Shown here piece after piece: positions 23,170 to 28,105 of a DNA stretch of 28,105 nucleotides. Every line of letters starts with the position of its first letter. Position 1 is the first letter of the stretch. A model generated the notes under the pieces. That model had not been told where the DNA came from and ran no database searches. It saw nothing but the letters and a program-made list of their open reading frames with translations. The stretch spans positions 1 through 28,105 of the forward strand of contig CAYRUU010000010.1 of NCBI GenBank assembly GCA_964427825.1. Direction: 5' to 3'. The position numbers and the translations under genes are program-made. This DNA comes from GCA-2747515 sp964427825 (GTDB lineage Bacteria > Patescibacteriota > Minisyncoccia > Moranbacterales > GCA-2747515).

Positions 23170-25650
23170 ATGGGTGGCATCTTCGGTCTTTTTGCGGTGA
23201 TTTTTGCGGTGGTGAGTCTCGTGACGGGCGGGCTTTTGATAGCGCGCAGCTTTTTTGGGTATCGGGCTCTCATCAATCGTGCTATGAACGAAGACTTGGA
23301 AATCGTCCGCGTTGCCAAGGCGCGTGGTGCAGATGAGCAAAATGTGCAAAATCCAGAATTATGGAAAGAGGAGGTGGGCGTCATGGAGCAGTTGTTGACG
23401 ACGTTGGCGCACTTGCGCGAGAGGAAGGCATCATGGCGAACACTCATCTACGGCAAACCGACGTTTACGTTGGAAATTGCCAATCCCTCCGGCGACGAGG
23501 AAATTGAGTTTTTTGTAGCAACGCCAAAGAAATTTCGTTCGGCGCTGGAGAAGCAGGTCCACAGTTATTTCACAGACTCATCCATTGAAAAAGTGAAAGA
23601 TTATACCGTGTTTTCGCCGGGATCGCAGACGGCGATCGGCATTGTGACGCTGCATAAGTCCTATGCGTTGCCGATTCGCACCTATCGGACCATGGAAAAA
23701 GATCCGCTCAGCGAGATTACCACGGCGTTGAGTAAGTTGGATTCGTATGGTGAGGGTGCGGGCATTCAGATTGTGTTGGGCGATGCCGGCAAGACGTGGC
23801 GCAGCAAGGGGCGCAAGATCGCGCATGAAATGCAGCAAGGCAAACAATTGAAGGATGCGCAGGGGGGTTTTGGGCGTGCGGTGTTTGCGGAAGTCAATAA
23901 AACATTGGCGTCACAACAGGAAAAGGAGAAGATGATGAACAAGACTGTGCAGTTGACGCCGGAAGAGCAAGAGCTGGTAAAGGCGATTGAGACCAAGGCG
24001 AACAAGGCGGCATTTTCCGTAAATATCCGCTTGGTGGCATCGGCAATGACGCAGGCACGCGCCGAGGAAATCCTGTCCCATGTGGAAAACGCTTTTGCAC
24101 AATTTGACAATCCCGGCGTGAACCACTTTGCCGTACGCCACTACACCAAACGGTCAAAAAAACAAGCCTTTCACTATATTTTTCGCGGCTTTGACGAGGA
24201 TTACGCCATGCTTTTGGGCGTAGAGGAGCTGGCGAGCATTTTTCACTTTCCGATTTCCACAACACAGACGCCGAAAATTCAGTGGCTGAAGGCCGGCAGT
24301 GCGCCACCACCGACAGATATTCCCAAGGAGGGTGCCTATCTTGGGTGGAATGACTATCGCGGTGTCAAGACGGACATTCGCTTGTCACAGAACGATCGTC
24401 GCCGCCATCTCTATGTGATCGGACAAACGGGCGTTGGTAAGTCAACGCTCTTGGAGGAAATGGCAAAGCAGGATGTGCGCGAGGGTAACGGATTGTGCTT
24501 TATTGATCCGCATGGCGAGGCTATTGCCAAAATACTTACTGCTGTGCCAAAGGAGCGCGCGGAGGATGTGGTGTACTTTGATCCGGCAGATATGGAGCGT
24601 CCTTTTGGCTTGAATATGCTGGAATTCACTAAGCCGGAAGAAAAGACGTTTGTGATCAATGAAATCATCAACATCTTTGACAAGTTGTACGACCTCAGGG
24701 CGACCGGCGGTCCGATGTTTGAGCAGTACATGCGCAACGCTATGCTTCTTGTCATGGAAGATCCCGCATCGGGATCCACATTGATGGAGATTCCGAAGGT
24801 GTTGGCGGATGAAGAATTTCGTCGCATGAAACTTGCCAAGTGTACCAATATGGTGGTGCGCGACTTTTGGATCAAGGAGGCGGAAAAAGCCGGCGGCGAG
24901 GCGGCATTGGCAAATATGGTGCCCTACATCACATCAAAATTGACGCCGTTTTTGACCAATGACATGATGCGTCCCATCATCTCACAGCAAAAAAGCACAC
25001 TGGACTTCCGCAAGATCATGGACGAGCAAAAGATACTCCTCATCAATTTGTCCAAGGGTAAGATCGGCGAGACCAACAGTCACTTGTTGGGTATGATCAT
25101 TGTGGGCAAGTTGCTTTTGGCGGCATTGGGGCGCGTGGATATGCCGGAAAAAGATCGCAAGGACTTCTACTTATACATCGACGAGTTTCAGAATGTGACG
25201 ACGGACTCCATTGCGCAGATTTTGTCCGAGGCGCGCAAGTACCGCTTGGCATTGATTTTGGCGCATCAATTCATTGGGCAGCTGTCGGAAAATATTTCCA
25301 AGGCCGTCTTTGGCAACGTCGGATCACTTGCGGCGTATCGCGTTGGTCCGGAAGATGCGGAGTTTTTGGAAAAGCAATTCACGCCGATTTTCACTTCGCA
25401 GGATCTCATCAACGTGGACAACTACAACTATTTTGCGCGATTGCTCATGAATAACATTTCCACGGCGCCGTTTAATATCAAAGCACCCTTGCCGACGGAG
25501 GGCGAGCAGAGTATTGTGGAGGCACTCAAGGAATTGTCGCGTCTCAAATATGGGCGCGATCGCGACATGGTAGAGCGCGAGGTGGCACAGCGCGCAGTAA
25601 TTACGCCGCCACCGGCAGAACCGGCAGAGCAGCACTTTTGGAAGTCCTGA
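23170..25650 (+). CDS. TraG/VirD4-like (type IV secretion coupling) ATPase, membrane-anchored, 826 aa
   Basis: VirD4/TraG ATPases form hexamers at the inner membrane that push DNA or protein into a secretion channel. Here a membrane helix (about 4-27) anchors a long N-terminal region (30-400) with alpha/beta subdomains that canonical VirD4 lacks. The motor follows: Walker A GQTGVGKST (418-426), FIDPHGEAIAKIL typical of the HerA/TraG group, Walker B FYLYIDEFQNVTT with Asp and Glu near 671-672, and the sensor-like LILAHQFIGQL. The end is a short Pro-rich tail. AGAGGAAT before the ATG is a fair Shine-Dalgarno site. No relaxase, VirB4 or channel genes are in the window, so DNA export, uptake or another use cannot be distinguished. 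Confidence 0.85.
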   Translation: MGGIFGLFAVIFAVVSLVTGGLLIARSFFGYRALINRAMNEDLEIVRVAKARGADEQNVQNPELWKEEVGVMEQLLTTLAHLRERKASWRTLIYGKPTFTLEIANPSGDEEIEFFVATPKKFRSALEKQVHSYFTDSSIEKVKDYTVFSPGSQTAIGIVTLHKSYALPIRTYRTMEKDPLSEITTALSKLDSYGEGAGIQIVLGDAGKTWRSKGRKIAHEMQQGKQLKDAQGGFGRAVFAEVNKTLASQQEKEKMMNKTVQLTPEEQELVKAIETKANKAAFSVNIRLVASAMTQARAEEILSHVENAFAQFDNPGVNHFAVRHYTKRSKKQAFHYIFRGFDEDYAMLLGVEELASIFHFPISTTQTPKIQWLKAGSAPPPTDIPKEGAYLGWNDYRGVKTDIRLSQNDRRRHLYVIGQTGVGKSTLLEEMAKQDVREGNGLCFIDPHGEAIAKILTAVPKERAEDVVYFDPADMERPFGLNMLEFTKPEEKTFVINEIINIFDKLYDLRATGGPMFEQYMRNAMLLVMEDPASGSTLMEIPKVLADEEFRRMKLAKCTNMVVRDFWIKEAEKAGGEAALANMVPYITSKLTPFLTNDMMRPIISQQKSTLDFRKIMDEQKILLINLSKGKIGETNSHLLGMIIVGKLLLAALGRVDMPEKDRKDFYLYIDEFQNVTTDSIAQILSEARKYRLALILAHQFIGQLSENISKAVFGNVGSLAAYRVGPEDAEFLEKQFTPIFTSQDLINVDNYNYFARLLMNNISTAPFNIKAPLPTEGEQSIVEALKELSRLKYGRDRDMVEREVAQRAVITPPPAEPAEQHFWKS

Positions 25651-25702
25651 CGCGTGCGTCGGCGTGATGCAAACTTTTGGCGCGGACGACGTATTGTTAG
25701 AG

Positions 25703-25708
25703 TATAAG
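25703..25708 (+). promoter_or_regulatory. Possible -10 element of the sigma factor gene
   Basis: TATAAG lies 11 bp before the ATG at 25720, predicting a leader of about five bases. The best -35-like sequence, TTGGCG (25677-25682), is 20 bp away, too far for a standard promoter. Confidence 0.3.
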
Positions 25709-25719
25709 TTACACACGTC

Positions 25720-26295
25720 ATGGCACAACCTTTATCACACGATGATGTTGCGATGGTGCGCGCCGCGCGTGAGGATGCCGAGGCATTTGTGCACATTGTG
25801 GATCGCTACTGGGGACGGCTGGAGGCCTATCTGCGGCGGGTTTTCTATTTCACGCCGGAGGACAGAGAGGATATTTTGCAAGAGACGTTTATTAAGATGT
25901 ATAAATACATCAACGCCTATGATGATCGGATGACATTTTCCACGTGGGCATATCGCATTGCGCGTACTACGGCGATTGACGAGGTGCGTCGTCGGCAGTC
26001 GCGCGTGCAAACCACGGCAATGGAGCCGCAGGATTTGGCGACTCTGGCGCATGCGGGGCTGGCGCTGGATGAGGCATATATGACGCAAGACATGATTGAG
26101 CAGTTTGCGGCACTGATCGACGCATTGCCGGAAAAATATCGCGATGTATTGGTCTTGCGTTTTTTGGAAGAAAAGAACTATGAGGAAATTATGGACATTT
26201 TGCAGATGCCGAAAGGCACAGTGGCGTCGCTCATCAACCGTGGGCGTGCGCAACTTCTGGACGCGGCGCGTGCGGCGCATCTCATCACATCATAA
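25720..26295 (+). CDS. ECF-type RNA polymerase sigma factor
   Basis: Sigma-70 family factors of the ECF group direct RNA polymerase to a small stress regulon. The 191-aa protein has region 2 (about 25-95), including EDREDILQETFIKMYKYI and the -10-recognising TFSTWAYRIARTTAIDEVRRR stretch, a linker, and region 4 (about 133-182) with LPEKYRDVLVLRFLEEKNY and the helix-turn-helix MPKGTVASLINRGR. No region 1 or 3 is present. It stands 69 bp behind the ATPase gene, and a membrane protein gene starts 20 bp after it, the position where ECF anti-sigma factors normally lie. Confidence 0.92.
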   Translation: MAQPLSHDDVAMVRAAREDAEAFVHIVDRYWGRLEAYLRRVFYFTPEDREDILQETFIKMYKYINAYDDRMTFSTWAYRIARTTAIDEVRRRQSRVQTTAMEPQDLATLAHAGLALDEAYMTQDMIEQFAALIDALPEKYRDVLVLRFLEEKNYEEIMDILQMPKGTVASLINRGRAQLLDAARAAHLITS

Positions 26296-26315
26296 TAACG
26301 TGACATACACTCTCT

Positions 26316-27110
26316 ATGACACAGCATGAACACACCACCACACATGTACAATCGTCGCATGCGACGGATGTGATGGCGCGCATCCGCACCACGCAGGTGC
26401 GGCCGTTGTCGCGCATGGCGGTGCGATGGAAAAATGTCATTTTGTGGGGCGTTGTCGTTTGCGCACTGTTGTGTGGGGCGCTTTTTGTATCGTTGATTGT
26501 GCTCAATATTGCCGATGTGCATCCGATGCTTGTGCAGCGATTGGGATGGGGTGGCATGCTGATGTTGGTGTTGCGAACGGCGCCGTGGCTGTGGCTGCTT
26601 TTGGTGGTAGTGACGGTGGCGATGGGATTTGCCGTTGTGCGACGAACGCGATGGGGGTACCGATACAGCATTGCGGTGGTGGTGGGGTTGACATTTGTGG
26701 GGGTGATGCTCTGTGGTATTATCTTGCATCTGACAAATATGAATCAATTTGTGGGGCGCATCATGATGGCGGGCGGTCCCGCGAGGATGCGCATGATCTT
26801 TCCGGAGCAAGATCGTTGGCAGCATCCGGAACAAGGACTGCTTGGTGGACGGATTGTGGAGATCGGTGACGAACTGTATGAAGACGGATTGATTGTGTAT
26901 GCGTTTGACGGTGCGGTGTGGCGTGTGGTGGTGACGCGAGACACGATGCTGCCGCGTCGGCGTCCGCTTGCGGAGGGGATGGATGTGCAAATGATTGGGA
27001 CGGCACTGGATGTCACAACGTTTACCGCGGAAGTGATTCGTCCGTTGCCGCTGTCGCGCCCGCGCAATTGTGCGTCACCCATGGGCGGCGGTGCGTGTTT
27101 TGGGCGGTAA
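26316..27110 (+). CDS. Three-helix membrane protein with C-terminal OB-like domain; candidate sigma regulator
   Basis: The 264-aa protein has a His/Thr-rich N-terminus (HEHTTTH), a basic stretch to residue 40, three membrane helices (about 41-64, 88-108, 117-138) and a soluble part. Residues 177-243 look like the small OB-fold domains common in CPR exported proteins: GGRIVEIGDELYEDGLIVY, a strand with VWRVVVTRDT, GMDVQMIGTA and FTAEVIRP. The tail contains two cysteines, NCASPMGGGACFGR. It starts 20 bp after the sigma factor stop, so it may be the anti-sigma factor, but no zinc-binding HxxxCxxC motif or known anti-sigma domain is visible. No Shine-Dalgarno site is seen before the ATG. Confidence 0.75.
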   Translation: MTQHEHTTTHVQSSHATDVMARIRTTQVRPLSRMAVRWKNVILWGVVVCALLCGALFVSLIVLNIADVHPMLVQRLGWGGMLMLVLRTAPWLWLLLVVVTVAMGFAVVRRTRWGYRYSIAVVVGLTFVGVMLCGIILHLTNMNQFVGRIMMAGGPARMRMIFPEQDRWQHPEQGLLGGRIVEIGDELYEDGLIVYAFDGAVWRVVVTRDTMLPRRRPLAEGMDVQMIGTALDVTTFTAEVIRPLPLSRPRNCASPMGGGACFGR

Positions 27111-27223
27111 TTGCTTCGTGCAAACTCTTTGTGTAGCATACGTATAAGATCTATGGAGAAGGTGATTGCGTGTTTTGGTACCACACACGTCACATGATCC
27201 CGTAAGTCCCATAAAACACATCT

Positions 27224-27754
27224 ATGAAAAAAACAACACGCACGCGCATGATTGTGCCGACAGCGGCACTGCTAGCGATGATGGGAGTCACGGTCTATAC
27301 GACCGCGGATGCCGCTGCTGAGCAAACGTCGCTGATTGATCGCATCATTGCGCAATTCAATCTCAACAAAAATGACGTGCAAAAAGTGGTGGATGAAGAG
27401 CGCACACAGCGACGTCAAGCGAAGCAAGAGCGCATGGTTGCCAATCTTGACGATGCCGTAGCACAAGGCAAAATCACTGAGGAGCAGAAAAACCTGATTC
27501 GCGCAAAGCACGAGGAAGTGCAGAAGACACGCGCACAGCACATGCCCGGTAACCGCGATGCCAACCAAGCAGCGCGCGCACAGGAGCGTCAGGCAATGGA
27601 GCAGTGGGCAAAAGACAACAATATTGACACGCAGTATCTCATGATGGGCAATGGTATGGGCTGTGGTGGCGAGCGTGGTTGCACCGGAACGGGCGTATGT
27701 ACAGGTGCGGGCAAAGGTGGTATGCAGCGCGGTGGTAACTTTTCACAGCGATAA
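27224..27754 (+). CDS. Secreted helical protein with Cys/Gly/Met-rich tail
   Basis: The 176-aa product starts with a signal peptide (basic start, hydrophobic 10-25, probable cleavage near Ala 30). Residues 35-135 are charged helices (FNLNKNDVQKVVDEERTQRR, ITEEQKNLIRAKHEEV) that recall Spy/CpxP or DUF2680-type proteins, although a clear LTxxQ motif is lacking. The tail (140-170) is Gly-rich with Met 140, 141, 145 and 167, and three cysteines exactly six residues apart (147, 153, 159). Such a tail could bind soft metal ions such as copper; this is inference. The gene is 113 bp behind the membrane protein and ends before a strong terminator, so it may be the output gene of the sigma cassette. 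Confidence 0.75.
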   Translation: MKKTTRTRMIVPTAALLAMMGVTVYTTADAAAEQTSLIDRIIAQFNLNKNDVQKVVDEERTQRRQAKQERMVANLDDAVAQGKITEEQKNLIRAKHEEVQKTRAQHMPGNRDANQAARAQERQAMEQWAKDNNIDTQYLMMGNGMGCGGERGCTGTGVCTGAGKGGMQRGGNFSQR

Positions 27755-27784
27755 GAAGCCACACATCGTGGAGACTACACATAC

Positions 27785-27814
27785 AAAGAAGCGGATAGCC
27801 CCGCTTCTTTTGTG
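27785..27814 (+). terminator. Rho-independent terminator ending the plus-strand block
   Basis: AAAGAAGCGG (27785-27794) and CCGCTTCTTT (27801-27810) form a perfect 10-bp stem around a 6-base loop. The T-rich end of the stem and following TTTGTGTT give a modest U tract. It lies 31 bp after the stop of the secreted protein gene. Confidence 0.8.
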
Positions 27815-27875
27815 TTGGGAATTACTCTACGATGAATAATACATATCTTTTAAAACCGTGCATATCATTAAAGCA

Positions 27876-27950
27876 TTGCAGGCTCAAGCGAAGACGCTTG
27901 AACCCGCAAAGTTTTCACCCCAAGATCCCTCCATTTCAGTCGGAATGACA
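27876..27950. repeat. REP-like intergenic repeat with long hairpin
   Basis: TTGCAGGCTCAAGCG (27876-27890) and CGCTTGAACCCGCAA (27895-27909) form a 15-position stem with two A-C mismatches around an AAGA loop. Fourteen bases further on, AGATCCCTCC-N11-GGAATGACA (27923-27950) resembles the interspersed repeats ending in ...GGAATGACA or its complement TGTCATTCC that litter many bacterial genomes. No gene is credible here; a 38-codon frame through the hairpin has no recognisable content. The wider gene-free stretch 27755-28054 holds the terminator, this repeat and a promoter. Confidence 0.5.
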
Positions 27951-28010
27951 TAACTCCATAAATCAGATTGCAATTATCCACATCCCAAATGTGCTTTACA
28001 TCACAATATA

Positions 28011-28019
28011 TGCTATACT
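28011..28019 (+). promoter_or_regulatory. Extended -10 promoter of the right-edge gene
   Basis: TG-C-TATACT (28011-28019) is an extended -10 element, predicting transcription from about 28026 and a leader near 29 nt. A TTTACA at 27995-28000 is too close to serve as -35 box. Confidence 0.5.
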
Positions 28020-28054
28020 AGAGAAAACATAAACACAGTATCATATAAAAAAAT

Positions 28055-28105
28055 ATGCACATCCTCTCACGATCTCTTTTCACTTTGACACTTCTTTTTG
28101 TTAGC
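28055..28105 (+). CDS. Start of an exported protein, cut by the window edge
   Basis: ATG at 28055 opens a frame of 17 codons to the window end. The residues, MHILSRSLFTLTLLFVS, look like the beginning of a signal peptide or membrane anchor (one Arg, then a hydrophobic core). An extended -10 promoter lies upstream. Nothing can be said about function. Confidence 0.5.
   Translation, partial: MHILSRSLFTLTLLFVS

Noticed and set aside
27153..27197. A 14-codon frame (starting MEKVIACFG) just after a TATAAG box, upstream of the secreted Cys-rich protein
   Set aside because: It could be a leader peptide, but so short a frame is expected by chance and there is no attenuator-like hairpin after it.
27832..27948. 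A 38-codon frame after the final terminator
   Set aside because: It passes through the hairpin repeat, has no ribosome-binding site and a random-looking Lys/Arg/Pro composition.
1..28105. tRNA, rRNA or CRISPR arrays
   Set aside because: I found no cloverleaf-like sequence, rRNA segment or regularly spaced direct repeats by eye; a covariance search could still find something I missed.

Overview
The window reads as chromosomal DNA of a small-genome bacterium, most plausibly a member of the Candidate Phyla Radiation (Patescibacteria, Parcubacteria-like). This placement is inferred from gene content and not proven. Supporting points are the DUF5663-like small protein followed by a TraG/VirD4-like ATPase with a long N-terminal extension, very large unrecognised membrane proteins with LysM-like modules, paired GT39-type glycosyltransferases, an OB-fold membrane protein next to an ECF sigma factor, and sparse Shine-Dalgarno sequences. 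TGA ends several clear genes (comF, the methyltransferase, the TraG-like ATPase), so the code is standard and not the TGA=Gly code of Gracilibacteria/Absconditabacteria.

Layout. The left edge (1-84) holds the tail of an integrase-core transposase, followed by a 66-aa unknown on the minus strand. That gene and engB (526-1119) are served by two near-consensus divergent promoters. A minus-strand run of four tightly packed genes follows (1091-6699): clpC, comF, an L,D-transpeptidase and an O-antigen ligase/polymerase-like membrane protein. Rightward genes then encode a ZIP metal transporter and a Pif1-like helicase (6938-9038). A nucleotide-sugar epimerase (minus) and argS (plus) diverge from a shared promoter region near 10.1 kb. 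Next come a 41-aa membrane miniprotein, an Excalibur-domain protein, a clear terminator and an O6-alkylguanine-DNA alkyltransferase. Two GT39-type membrane glycosyltransferases (13267-16665) lie on the minus strand.

From 16.7 kb to the right edge everything is on the plus strand. A 24-bp palindrome holding two oppositely oriented extended -10 elements separates the glycosyltransferase pair from this block. The block holds an 898-aa and a 921-aa protein of similar architecture (soluble N-terminus, hydrophobic segment, LysM-like module, Gln-rich linker, C-terminal domain), a DUF5663-like protein, a 142-aa conserved-looking protein and an 826-aa TraG/VirD4-like ATPase. I regard 16746-25650 as a candidate envelope-spanning machine and the best candidate here for an undescribed system. 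It is followed by an apparent ECF sigma cassette: sigma factor, three-helix membrane protein with OB-like tail, and secreted helical protein with a regularly spaced Cys/Gly/Met tail. A strong terminator, a REP-like intergenic repeat and the start of another exported protein close the window.

Functional themes are envelope glycan synthesis (epimerase, O-antigen ligase-like protein, two GT39 enzymes), peptidoglycan cross-linking and attachment (L,D-transpeptidase, LysM-like modules), and housekeeping (EngB, ArgS, ClpC). DNA uptake or handling is suggested by ComF, the Pif1 helicase, the alkyltransferase and the TraG-like ATPase.
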